From IMG/VR virus record IMGVR_UViG_3300042337_000059, positions 1-24,509 of that record: DNA of 24,509 nucleotides; one strand, given 5' to 3'. Shown here in pieces: positions 6,848 through 14,389 of this stretch. A program made the position numbers and the translations under genes. The notes under the pieces are model-generated. The model did no database searches. It worked only from the letters and a program-made list of their open reading frames with translations, and was not told the origin of the DNA. The stretch is from a virus. How positions within the stretch are numbered: the first letter of the stretch is position 1; each line of letters begins with the position of its first letter.

Positions 6848-7954
6848 ATGTGTTACACGTGCCGTGATTGTCAGCAGCCCGTTGCCAAGAAGGGCTTGAG
6901 GGGGCCGACGCCACAGAGATGTGAGGTATGCAACAAACGCCGCACTGCGTTTCGGCAGCGGCAATGCCAGAAACGCTACTGCGAAAAGATTGGGCGTCCG
7001 TACCGGGGCCGAGACGAAGACGTTTCTCAGTGTTGCGATTGCGGGCACGCAACGCCACCTCGAGGTAATCGCGGGCCAATCAAGCTGCGATGCGAAAGTT
7101 GCAGTAAGCGCAAACAAAAAGAGGGGCGACGGCTTCGGCACGAACAATCAAAGGCTCGCTTCTCGCACCAGTGCGAACGCTGCAAGAAAACATTCTGCTG
7201 CTCGCGATCGCGTCAGCCGTACTGCTCGTACGAGTGCATGCACCTTGGCCAACGACGCCGCATTACGGTGAAGTGCGCGCGTAGTGGATGCGAAACATAT
7301 TTTGAGGCGCAGCCCAGCCAACTCCAAGGCGGGCGGCGATACTGCTGTCGAGAGTGCTCATACCCACCGAAGCATGTGTGCCAGAACCCTTCATGCGGCA
7401 AGCCGTTCAGGCCTAAGCATAAGCGCGCAAACTCGCCATGGGCCGGCAAAGGAAAATACTGCTGCAAGACCTGCTATCAGGACCATCGTTTCGGTGTGGA
7501 GCGGCCAGGCAAACGGCCAGGGCCTGCGTTGCTCAAGGCAGCGTCACGCAGCGCATTGAAAACATCGCTGCGGAAGAAATGTAGGCTGCTAAATGTTCCC
7601 TTCGATCCTGAGTGCACTCGGCATGCAGTCTGCGAGCGAGATAGTTGGGTGTGTCAGCTGTGTCACGTAAAATGCAACGTCGAGTACATCCTTGATCCAG
7701 TGACCAGAACCCCAAGCAGGCTAAATGCGGAGCACGATCACATAATTGCCCTTACGACCGCCGGCAGCCCAGGCAACGTATTCCCGAACTCTCAGTGTTT
7801 GTGTCGTGCGTGCAACAGCAGCAAGAGGACAAAGAGCAGAGGCCAGCACCGCCTAGACTTTGAAGGATCGGTAAAACGATGGGAAAACGAGGACCGCCGG
7901 CGACGCCAACGACACTCAAGATCTTGCGAGGAAACCCCGGCAAGCGCCGTCTAA
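6848..7954 (+). CDS. HNH endonuclease with array of five zinc modules
   Basis: This 368-aa protein begins at the ATG directly after the hairpin; no in-frame start lies between it and the upstream stop. Five Cys-pair modules precede the nuclease: C5/C8-C25/C28, C62-65 with C82/C85, C109/C112-C126/C130, C143/C148-C167/C170 and C178/C183-C206/C209. The first two are clear repeats (pattern C-x-D-C ... RG-x-RGP ... RCE-x-C-x-KR). The HNH core follows: C269-x2-C272, E295-H-D-H298, N314 and C319-x2-C322 (AEHDHIIALTTAGSPGN region). The protein is very basic, as for a DNA-binding homing-type nuclease. It looks lower in GC than its neighbours and its last 76 nt overlap the TerS gene, with a tail (RRRRQRHSRS) read from the TerS sequence. 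This suggests insertion of a mobile nuclease gene ahead of TerS. Confidence 0.82.
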   Translation: MCYTCRDCQQPVAKKGLRGPTPQRCEVCNKRRTAFRQRQCQKRYCEKIGRPYRGRDEDVSQCCDCGHATPPRGNRGPIKLRCESCSKRKQKEGRRLRHEQSKARFSHQCERCKKTFCCSRSRQPYCSYECMHLGQRRRITVKCARSGCETYFEAQPSQLQGGRRYCCRECSYPPKHVCQNPSCGKPFRPKHKRANSPWAGKGKYCCKTCYQDHRFGVERPGKRPGPALLKAASRSALKTSLRKKCRLLNVPFDPECTRHAVCERDSWVCQLCHVKCNVEYILDPVTRTPSRLNAEHDHIIALTTAGSPGNVFPNSQCLCRACNSSKRTKSRGQHRLDFEGSVKRWENEDRRRRQRHSRSCEETPASAV

Positions 7955-8358
7955 ACAAGGACGAGCCGCAGCCTCCGGTCGGTGGCGTGACTATGCCAGC
8001 GCACCTTGGCGAAATCGCCGCTGCCCGTTGGCGTGAACTGCTGCCGATGCTGCAAGCCGTCCGGGTGATGACGCAGGCCGACATTGAGGCGCTTGCTCGT
8101 TATTGCGACACGTACGAGTGGTGGCTTGCCACAAGGGTCAAACTCAAGAAGGACGGAGACACGTATCCGATCCTCAACGATGGCGGTGAAGTGAAATACA
8201 TCGCCCAGCGGCCAGAGGTGTCGATTGCTCACAAACTCGCCCAGCAGCTGCGACAGCTAGAGCAGGACTTCGGCCTAAACCCGTCGGCCAGGGCGTCACT
8301 GCATGTCGAAAAGCCGCAAACGTTCGACGACGACGAAGACAGAAAGATGTTCGGCTGA
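7879..8358 (+). CDS. terS: Terminase small subunit, P27 family
   Basis: This 159-aa protein starts MGKRGPPATPTTLKILRGNP and continues GKRRLNKDEPQP, the characteristic N-terminus of the P27 small terminase family (PF05119). TerS binds the packaging-initiation site on concatemeric phage DNA and recruits the large subunit. The middle is helical (ARWRELLPMLQAVRVMTQAD), and the C-terminus carries the 'LNPSARASLHV' motif also typical of the family. The start is overlapped by 76 nt by the upstream HNH gene, and the 3' end overlaps TerL by 56 nt, so the three are in one transcript. Confidence 0.9.
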   Translation: MGKRGPPATPTTLKILRGNPGKRRLNKDEPQPPVGGVTMPAHLGEIAAARWRELLPMLQAVRVMTQADIEALARYCDTYEWWLATRVKLKKDGDTYPILNDGGEVKYIAQRPEVSIAHKLAQQLRQLEQDFGLNPSARASLHVEKPQTFDDDEDRKMFG

Positions 8359-9877
8359 AAAGCCGTGCAATGACTGCGCGTCGTGCATCGCTGTGCGTTT
8401 CTTTGAGAAGCACCTGACACACGCCAAGGGCGAACTCGGCGGCAAGCCGTTCGTGCTTGAGCCGTGGCAGAAGCAGTACGTGTGGTCGCTCTTCCGCGAG
8501 CGTGACGGACGACGAGTGGTCCGCACGTCGCTGCTCGCACTTCCTCGCAAAAATGGCAAGAGCACGCTTGCGGCCGGGATCGCTCTAAGGGGGCTAATGG
8601 AGCCGGAGCCAGGAGCCGAGTGCTATTCCTGCGCTGCGTCTCGTGATCAAGCACGGCTTGTCTTTGATACCGCAAAGATCGCCGTTGAGCAGTCTCCGGT
8701 ACTGTCGAAGTACCTAAAGGTTTACCGCAACGCCATTGTGCGTGAGTCAACGCACTCCACGTACAAGGCACTTTCTGCTGAGGCAGGAATCCAGCACGGG
8801 CTTTCGCCGCATCTGGTGGTTTTTGACGAGTTGCACGTGAGCAACCGTGAGATGTGGGAGGTGATGATCAGCGGCCAGGGCGCACGCCGCAACCCGCTGA
8901 CGGTGGCGCTGACAACGGCCGGCTGGGATCGCCGAAGCGTGTGCTGGGAAGTTTGGAAGTACGCGGAGGCCGTCAGGGACGGCGTCGTTAAAGATGACAC
9001 TTTTCTCCCGCTGATCTTTAGTGCTCCGAGCGACGCCGACTGGAAGGACGAGTCAGTTTGGGCGAGTGCTAATCCAAACCTTGGCGTGTCGGTAAATCTG
9101 GACTTCCTCCGCAGCGAGTGTGCTCGAGCCGTTGAGATGCCGGCTTATGAGTCTGCGTTCCGGCAGCTGTACTTGAATCAGTGGGTGGAAGTGGAAACAA
9201 GGTGGCTGCGCATGGACCACTGGTCGCAAGGCAACGGGGCCTGCCCGGTTGATCTTTCCGGCCGGGAGTGCTGGGCAGGGCTCGATTTGGCCACGACGTT
9301 CGACACTACGGCACTTGTCCTGCTGTTCCCTATGGACGACGGCACGTTTTGGGTTGAGCCGCACTTTTGGATACCCAGCGAAAACGCTCATCAACGTGAA
9401 CGTCGAGACAAGGTGCCGTATGTGACGTGGAGCCGTCAGGGACATCTGCACACGACAGACGGAAACGTGACGGACTTCGAGCAACTGCGGCGAGACATCA
9501 ACGGCATCTGCGCAAAATACCGAGTTCGTGGCATAGGCCTTGATCCATGGAACGCTGCCCAGCTGGGCCAGCAACTGCAAGGGGATGGCCTTCCTATGCA
9601 AGACTTCCGGCAGGGCTATGCCTCGCTCTCAGCGCCCAGCAAGCAGCTGGAAAACTGGGTAGTCAGCGGCAAGCTTCTACACGGCGGCCACCCAGTGCTC
9701 GGCTGGCAGGCTGCCAACGTGGCCATTCAGAGCGATTCTGCGGCCGGAAACATTAAGCCAAGCAAGAACAGAAGCACAGAGCGAATAGACGGCATTGTGT
9801 CGCTTGTAATGGCTATTGGCCTCTGGCAGACGGCCACGGCACCAACGGAACAAAACTGGGACATCGTCACCATATGA
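8303..9877 (+). CDS. terL: Terminase large subunit, HK97-like
   Basis: This 524-aa packaging motor starts at ATG 8303. It has an adenine/LEPWQ motif at about 51-56, a Walker A-like loop ALPRKNGKST (79-88), Walker B LVVFDE (171-176) and a coupling motif ALTTAGW (202-208). The C-terminal RNase H-like nuclease has D328 (WAGLDLATTFD), D414 (GIGLDPWN) and D496 (TERIDGIVS), the expected metal-binding acids. The layout is the Terminase_1 / HK97 family, and the length is usual. It drives ATP-dependent DNA translocation into the prohead and cuts the concatemer. An N-terminal C16/C22/C25/C28 cluster, mostly encoded in or just after the TerS overlap, is not needed in most relatives, so a later start near 8391 (GTG) is possible. 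Confidence 0.95.
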   Translation: MSKSRKRSTTTKTERCSAEKPCNDCASCIAVRFFEKHLTHAKGELGGKPFVLEPWQKQYVWSLFRERDGRRVVRTSLLALPRKNGKSTLAAGIALRGLMEPEPGAECYSCAASRDQARLVFDTAKIAVEQSPVLSKYLKVYRNAIVRESTHSTYKALSAEAGIQHGLSPHLVVFDELHVSNREMWEVMISGQGARRNPLTVALTTAGWDRRSVCWEVWKYAEAVRDGVVKDDTFLPLIFSAPSDADWKDESVWASANPNLGVSVNLDFLRSECARAVEMPAYESAFRQLYLNQWVEVETRWLRMDHWSQGNGACPVDLSGRECWAGLDLATTFDTTALVLLFPMDDGTFWVEPHFWIPSENAHQRERRDKVPYVTWSRQGHLHTTDGNVTDFEQLRRDINGICAKYRVRGIGLDPWNAAQLGQQLQGDGLPMQDFRQGYASLSAPSKQLENWVVSGKLLHGGHPVLGWQAANVAIQSDSAAGNIKPSKNRSTERIDGIVSLVMAIGLWQTATAPTEQNWDIVTI

Positions 9878-11241
9878 TCGCTCACGTTGAGTCTGCCGAA
9901 GAGAAGGGTTACCGCATCATCGACTTGCGGGGCTCGTACGGGGACAGCTGGAGCGAGTCGCCGGCCCGTGGCCCGGCTGGTGTGCGAATCACGCCCGAGA
10001 CGGCCCTGCAGTGCTCGGCGGTGCTGGCCTGCGTGCGGCTGATCGCTGAGAACCTTGCCACGGTGCCGCTGCACCTGTACCGGCGGCTGTCTGAGGGCGG
10101 CAAAGATCGCGCCCGTGATCTGCCGCTGTACCGCATCCTGAACCAGCAGCCCAACGGCTGGCAGACGAGCTTTGAGTTCCGGGAGATGCTCACGGCTCAC
10201 TGCCTACTCTACGGCAACGCCTACGCCGAGGTCCGCAGCGGTGCCGCCGGTGCTGTCTCTGAGTTGTGGCCACTGCACCCGAGCCGGATGAAGGTTGAGC
10301 AGCTGGAAGACGGCAGCCTGCGGTACTGCTACCGGGAGCAGCACGGAAACGAGACGCACTACCGGCAAGACCAGATCTTTCATCTGCGGTGGCTGAGCAA
10401 CGACGGCGTGATGGGCATGCTGCCGATCACGCTGGCTCGTGATGCCATCGGCCTGGCCCAGGCCTTGGAGGCTCACGGCGGTGCCTACTTCGGCAACGCC
10501 TGCCGGCTGTCGGGGCTCATGGAGTCCGACAACCCGATCACAGTGGAGACGGCCGAGCGGCTGCGTGAGCAGTTTGAGCGGTTGCACCGTGGGGCCGACC
10601 GTGCGTTCCGCACCGCCGTTCTACCGCAGGGCGTGAAGTGGAAGGACGTGCAGGGCACGAACGAGTCGAGCCAGTTCTTGGAGTCTCGGTCGTATCAAGT
10701 GGTCGAGATCTGCCGGGCCTACCGCGTCGATCCGTCCTACGTGCAAGACAAGACCAAGGTGGGATACGCCAGCCAGGAGCAGGCGGCCATCGACTTGGTT
10801 CAGCAGACTCTGCTGCCGTGGTTCCGTCGCTGGGAGTCCGCCATCACCCGTGATCTCGTCGTGCGGGATGACGTGTACTTCGCCGAGTTCGACACCCGAG
10901 GCCTGCTGCGTGGCGATTTGGCCGCCCAGGCCAACTGGCTGCGGGAGATGATCGGCCTCGGCATCTACTCGGTGAACGAGGCCCGCGAGGTTCTCAACAT
11001 GAACCCGATCGGCCCCGAGGGCGACCAGCGGTACATGCAGCTGAACATGACGACGATGCAGGGCATTGCCCTGGACGCTGCCGGCAACGCTGGCACGCCA
11101 GTGCCGGCCGCTGACACGTCGCCGCAGTCCTACACAGACAAGCTGCTGGCCGGGCCGCCGCCAGAGAACGACACGCCCGTGAGGCCCGCCGGGCCTGCAC
11201 CTCGAGCCCGCCGCAACACTCGCAAGAAGCCCAATGGCTAA
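9874..11241 (+). CDS. Portal protein, HK97 family
   Basis: This 455-aa protein overlaps the TerL stop (ATGA). The N-terminal third contains 'ALQCSAVLACVRLIAENLATVPLHLYRR' (in parts), then 'LLYGNAYAEV' and 'ELWPLHPSRMKVEQ', followed by 'IFHLRW', all hallmarks of the Phage_portal family PF04860. The middle 'RVDPSYVQDKTKVGYASQEQ' and 'FVLRTLLPWFRRWE'-type region (here LVQQTLLPWFRRWE) are also standard. Twelve copies would form the ring at the head vertex through which DNA enters and leaves. The last 50 residues are Pro/Arg-rich and probably disordered. The stop overlaps the prohead protease start by 8 nt. Confidence 0.95.
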   Translation: MIAHVESAEEKGYRIIDLRGSYGDSWSESPARGPAGVRITPETALQCSAVLACVRLIAENLATVPLHLYRRLSEGGKDRARDLPLYRILNQQPNGWQTSFEFREMLTAHCLLYGNAYAEVRSGAAGAVSELWPLHPSRMKVEQLEDGSLRYCYREQHGNETHYRQDQIFHLRWLSNDGVMGMLPITLARDAIGLAQALEAHGGAYFGNACRLSGLMESDNPITVETAERLREQFERLHRGADRAFRTAVLPQGVKWKDVQGTNESSQFLESRSYQVVEICRAYRVDPSYVQDKTKVGYASQEQAAIDLVQQTLLPWFRRWESAITRDLVVRDDVYFAEFDTRGLLRGDLAAQANWLREMIGLGIYSVNEAREVLNMNPIGPEGDQRYMQLNMTTMQGIALDAAGNAGTPVPAADTSPQSYTDKLLAGPPPENDTPVRPAGPAPRARRNTRKKPNG

Positions 11242-12214
11242 GTACGACAACATCGACTTCACGCCGCCCATGGGCGTGAGAAAGGAGGCGGCCAAGGGGC
11301 TGGAGTGGCGTAACAAGTTCAACCGTGGAGGCACCGCTGTTGGCGTTGCCCGTGCGCGGGACTTGTCGAACGGCACGAACATCAGCCCCGACACCGCACG
11401 CCGCATGGCGTCGTACTTCGCTCGCCACCAAGTGGACAAAAATGGGCATGGCTTCCAGCCTGGCGAAGACGGCTTCCCGAGTGCTGGGCGTATAGCGTGG
11501 GCGCTGTGGGGCGGCGACCCCGGACAAGCATGGGCAAACAAACTCACCAGGCAGATGGATGCCGCTGATAACGAGGGCCGAACAATGACCACTGAGATGG
11601 AACGCCGATCAATCCCGCTGCCCCTTAGCATCGAAACCCGTGCCGACGGAAAGTCGGTGATTCGTGGCATGGCGGCCCGCTACCGGGTTCGCTCTGTGGA
11701 TCTCGGTGGCTTTACCGAAGAGATCATGCCTGGGGCGTTTGATGGCGTGATGAAGCGAGAAGGCCGCAACGTCGTCGGGCTCTTCAACCATGACAGCAAC
11801 ATCGTGCTTGGCACCGAGCGTGCCCGTACGCTGCGGCTGTCGGCCATGGAGGACGGGCTGGGCTACGAGCTCGACCCGCCGGCCACCAGAGCGGACATCG
11901 TTGAACTCATCCAGCGCGGCGACGTGTGGGGCTCTTCGTTTGCGTTCACGATTGCCCGAGACGGCGACGAGTGGACGACCGACGACGACGGCCAGCACCT
12001 GCGATACGTTCGCCAGATCGACGGACTGTACGACGTTGGCCCCGTGCTCACGCCGGCCTACGGCGACACGAGCGTGACGGTGGCCCGCCGTTCGTTGGAG
12101 CGGCACCTACAATCGCACCGACCGGCGCTGAAGCTGCCGGCTCTTCGACGGGACGCGAAGACCGAGACGGCGATTCGTCGGTTTCTGAGGCAGCATGGCC
12201 GTAAAGTCCGGTGA
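11234..12214 (+). CDS. Prohead protease (S78/U35-like) with extra N-terminal module
   Basis: This 326-aa protein has two parts. Residues about 8-104 form a module (FTPPMGVRKEAAKG ... GGTAVGVARARDLSNG ... MASYFARH ... PSAGRIAWALWGGDPG) that I have seen in other phage proteins but cannot name. Residues about 120-300 are an HK97-type prohead protease: GMAARYRVRS, EEIMPGAFD, H186 in LFNHDSNIVLGT and S234/S235 in VWGSSFAFTI as likely catalytic His and Ser. The protease cleaves the capsid delta domain and itself during maturation. An ATG at 11585 (residue 118) with GAGGG 7 nt upstream could give the protease alone, so two forms are possible. The 3' end overlaps the small zinc-ribbon gene by 20 nt. 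Confidence 0.88.
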   Translation: MAKYDNIDFTPPMGVRKEAAKGLEWRNKFNRGGTAVGVARARDLSNGTNISPDTARRMASYFARHQVDKNGHGFQPGEDGFPSAGRIAWALWGGDPGQAWANKLTRQMDAADNEGRTMTTEMERRSIPLPLSIETRADGKSVIRGMAARYRVRSVDLGGFTEEIMPGAFDGVMKREGRNVVGLFNHDSNIVLGTERARTLRLSAMEDGLGYELDPPATRADIVELIQRGDVWGSSFAFTIARDGDEWTTDDDGQHLRYVRQIDGLYDVGPVLTPAYGDTSVTVARRSLERHLQSHRPALKLPALRRDAKTETAIRRFLRQHGRKVR

Positions 12215-12371
12215 TTCGTGCTCCTGCTGCAAGCGGGCACGCCTTGGCGTAGTGCGTTCGTGCGCTGCTGGCCAGTACCAGATCCGCTACCTCAAGTGCC
12301 CCAAGTGCGGCGCTCGGGAGCGTAGCGTCGTGGCTGCAGACAACATCCGTCGGCGGGGCGTCGTTTCCTAA
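12195..12371 (+). CDS. Zinc-ribbon microprotein, 58 aa
   Basis: This short ORF starts at ATG 12195 within the end of the protease gene, with GAGG 4 nt upstream, and ends TAA 12369-12371. It has Cys at 9, 11 and 12 (SCSCCKR), 23 and a C35-x2-C38 pair (LKCPKCGARERS), followed by a basic tail (DNIRRRGVVS). This is a compact zinc-ribbon or zinc-finger layout, similar in size to phage translational regulators such as Mu Com, though the match is only in general shape. The stop codon lies inside a perfect palindrome that begins the capsid leader. Good codon usage and the ordered Cys pairs argue that it is expressed. Confidence 0.65.
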   Translation: MAVKSGDSCSCCKRARLGVVRSCAAGQYQIRYLKCPKCGARERSVVAADNIRRRGVVS

Positions 12372-12452
12372 GTAGGAAACAACTCGCTCCTGCGTTCTGC
12401 AAGGAGTGGCACGGCCGGCTCTACGGTGCGGATAGGTCACCACCTACCGCAC
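12363..12452 (+). promoter_or_regulatory. Major capsid leader with three tandem hairpins
   Basis: Between the zinc-ribbon stop and the capsid ATG (12468) I see three inverted repeats. The first is perfect: GTTTCCTA (12363-12370), AG, TAGGAAAC (12373-12380). The second is CTCCTGC (12387-12393), loop GTTCT, GC-A-AGGAG (12399-12406), with one bulged A. The third is GTGCGG-A-TAGGT (12426-12437), loop CACC, ACCTACCGCAC (12442-12452), 11 bp with one bulge. A CAGGAG Shine-Dalgarno (12454-12459) then precedes ATG. Structured leaders can stabilise or regulate highly expressed capsid mRNA. The first could also be a protein-binding operator. Confidence 0.55.
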
Positions 12453-12467
12453 ACAGGAGCCACTCAC

Positions 12468-13859
12468 ATGGCCAGCCGCGTCAAGGAACTGCTCGACGAA
12501 CTCGCTTCGACCCTCGCCGAACTCGGCATGCTCGAGGAGAGCGAGCCGACGGAAACCGCGATGCAGGGCGACGAGTCCGCGCCCGCTGATGGCGAGCGAT
12601 CGGTCGTCTCGGCCGTCGAGGCCCGCCAGGCGAAGTACGACGAGCTCCTGGCGAAGGCTGAGCGGATCAAGTCTGCGATTGCCAAGGCCGAGCAGGCCGA
12701 GGCCCGCAAGGCCGAACTGCTCAAGACGCTCAACCGGGCGGCCCCGGCCGCTGAGGTTGCCAAGCCCCGCATCGAAGCGGTCAGCACCCGTGGCTACAAG
12801 CCCGGCGTTTTCGAGTCGCCCGAGGTGGCCCACCGCTGCGGCCAGTGGCTCAAGGCTCACTTCGGTGATCGTCAGGCCCGTCAGTGGTGCTCGGACCACC
12901 TCGGCGCTGAGTACCGCGACATGGGCGGCCAGGTGAACAGCCTCGGCGGTGCCCTGGTCTTCGAGGATTTCAGCAATTCGATCGTGAGATTGGTCGAGCG
13001 CTTCGGCGTGGCCATGAACGTCTTCCAGAACGTGACCATGTCTTCGGACACCCTGTTGGTGCCCAAGCGTCTGACCGGCGTCACCTCGTACTGGCTGGGT
13101 GAAAACTCGACCATCACGACCAGCGACCCGACCGCGACGATGGTGCAGCTGGTGGCCAAGAAGCTGGCCTGTGCGACGAAGGTGAGCAACGAGCTCCTGG
13201 CCGACAACGCCATCTCGGTGGCCACGTGGCTGGCCCAGGAGTACGCCACCTCGCTCTCTGGTGCCATCGACGACGCAGCGTTCAACGGCACGGGCACCTC
13301 GAGCTACGGCGGCATCCGTGGCCTCGCCCAGATCGACGACGGCACGCACACCGCGTCCGTGCACTCTGCGGCCAGCGGCAACACCTCGGTGGCGGCCCTG
13401 GACATTGACGACTACCTCGGTGCTCTCGCCAAGCTGCCCAGATACGCCATCGGCACCTCGGCCTGGTACATGCACCCCGGCGTGTACCACAACTCGGTGC
13501 AGCGCATGATGCTGTCGAGCGGCACTGCCGGCTCGGGCACCATCGGTGCTCTGGCTGGTGGCAACACGGCGGCTAACCTCGCCCAGGGCACGCCCAACAC
13601 CTTCCTCGGCCTCCCGGTCGTCTGGGTGCTGAAGATGACGGCGGCTCCGACCACGGGCACCATCGCTGCCTACGTCGGCGACCTGTCGCTGGCCGGCATC
13701 ATGGGCATCAAGTCCGACATGCAGGTTGCGACCTCGTCTGACCGCTACTTCGAGGCGGACCAGACCGCCTTCCGTGCGGTGCAGCGGCTCGACATCAACG
13801 TGCACTCGCTCGGCTCGACCAGCGAGGCTGGCCCGGTCGTGGCTCTCAAGCTGGCCTGA
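12468..13859 (+). CDS. Major capsid protein, HK97 fold, with delta domain
   Basis: This 463-aa protein starts at ATG 12468; an in-frame GTG at 12426 lies inside the leader hairpin and is rejected. Residues 1-90 form a charged coiled coil (SRVKELLDELASTLAELGM, then AKYDELLAKAERIKSAIAKA), the delta/scaffold domain that the prohead protease removes. The mature part follows, with 'SLGGALVFEDFSNSIVRLVE', 'VPKRLTGVTSYWLGENSTI' (E-loop region), 'VSNELLADNAI' and the C-terminal P-domain strand 'AFRAVQRLDINVHS'. This is the Phage_capsid (PF05065) family. Cleavage is likely somewhere in residues 100-160, but I cannot fix the site. Its leader and terminator suggest high expression. Confidence 0.93.
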   Translation: MASRVKELLDELASTLAELGMLEESEPTETAMQGDESAPADGERSVVSAVEARQAKYDELLAKAERIKSAIAKAEQAEARKAELLKTLNRAAPAAEVAKPRIEAVSTRGYKPGVFESPEVAHRCGQWLKAHFGDRQARQWCSDHLGAEYRDMGGQVNSLGGALVFEDFSNSIVRLVERFGVAMNVFQNVTMSSDTLLVPKRLTGVTSYWLGENSTITTSDPTATMVQLVAKKLACATKVSNELLADNAISVATWLAQEYATSLSGAIDDAAFNGTGTSSYGGIRGLAQIDDGTHTASVHSAASGNTSVAALDIDDYLGALAKLPRYAIGTSAWYMHPGVYHNSVQRMMLSSGTAGSGTIGALAGGNTAANLAQGTPNTFLGLPVVWVLKMTAAPTTGTIAAYVGDLSLAGIMGIKSDMQVATSSDRYFEADQTAFRAVQRLDINVHSLGSTSEAGPVVALKLA

Positions 13860-13890
13860 ACCTGACACCCTCCCCGGAGAACCTTGATCC

Positions 13891-14322
13891 ATGAACCACG
13901 CATCGGGCAACAAGAGCGTCACCAAGGCGGCGTCGAGCGTTGCGGCTTCCGCTACGCACTCGCACGAGATCGACACGCTCGGCTTCAAGTACGCCAGCAT
14001 CGACGTGATCTACTCGCCGTTCACGGCGGCCACCTCGAGCTACGCCAGCGTCTTGAAGGTGCAGGAATCGGACGCCAGCGGCTCTGGCCAGGCGGACGTG
14101 ACCGGCCTGTCTATCACGGCGGGCGCGGGCAGCACGACCGGCGCGAACGTCGGGGCGGTTGCCCGGTTCAACGTCGATCTGCGTGGCCGCAAGCGGTATC
14201 TGACCGTGGTGACGAGCCCCGGCAACACCGTGGCGGTTGTGACGAGCGCCCGGCTCAGCAAGGGCGAAAGCCACGCCGTCACGGCGACTGAGTCCGGCGT
14301 CAACAACGTCGCCAGCCTCTGA
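13891..14322 (+). CDS. Small beta-rich protein, possible head decoration protein
   Basis: This 143-aa protein follows the capsid gene by 31 nt with a GGAG element upstream. It starts MNHASGNKSVTKAASSVAAS, has strand-rich segments (DTLGFKYASIDVIYSPFT, RKRYLTVVTSPGNTVAVVTS) and ends with a Ser/Asn-rich tail. Proteins of this size and style immediately after the major capsid gene are often head decoration or stabilisation proteins. No family is recognised with certainty. It is followed at once by a strong hairpin terminator, so capsid and this gene form one high-output unit. Confidence 0.6.
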   Translation: MNHASGNKSVTKAASSVAASATHSHEIDTLGFKYASIDVIYSPFTAATSSYASVLKVQESDASGSGQADVTGLSITAGAGSTTGANVGAVARFNVDLRGRKRYLTVVTSPGNTVAVVTSARLSKGESHAVTATESGVNNVASL

Positions 14323-14342
14323 TCGCTGGACACGCCACGTAC

Positions 14343-14389
14343 AACGCCCAAAGCGGGCGGCTGGGTTCGCCCGGCCGCCCGTTGGCGTT
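14343..14389 (+). terminator. Strong stem-loop terminator with UUCG tetraloop
   Basis: The stem CGGGCGGCTGGG (14354-14365) pairs with CCCGGCCGCCCG (14370-14381) as 12 bp with one G-U wobble, closed by a TTCG tetraloop (14366-14369), which is an exceptionally stable RNA loop. An outer AACGCC/GGCGTT pair (14343-14348 with 14384-14389) extends it across a small internal loop. Only three T residues follow (TTTACA), so termination may be partial or Rho-assisted. It would separate the capsid unit from the glycosyltransferase and connector genes. Confidence 0.75.

Noticed and set aside
10621-11670. 349-codon minus-strand frame opposite portal and protease
   Set aside because: Shadow of two well-supported genes; composition is biased and there is no ribosome site or domain.
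12444-14000. 518-codon open frame on the minus strand opposite the capsid gene
   Set aside because: It mirrors the capsid and decoration genes, is dominated by His/Arg/Gly/Val as expected from reading high-GC codons backwards, and has no recognisable motif.
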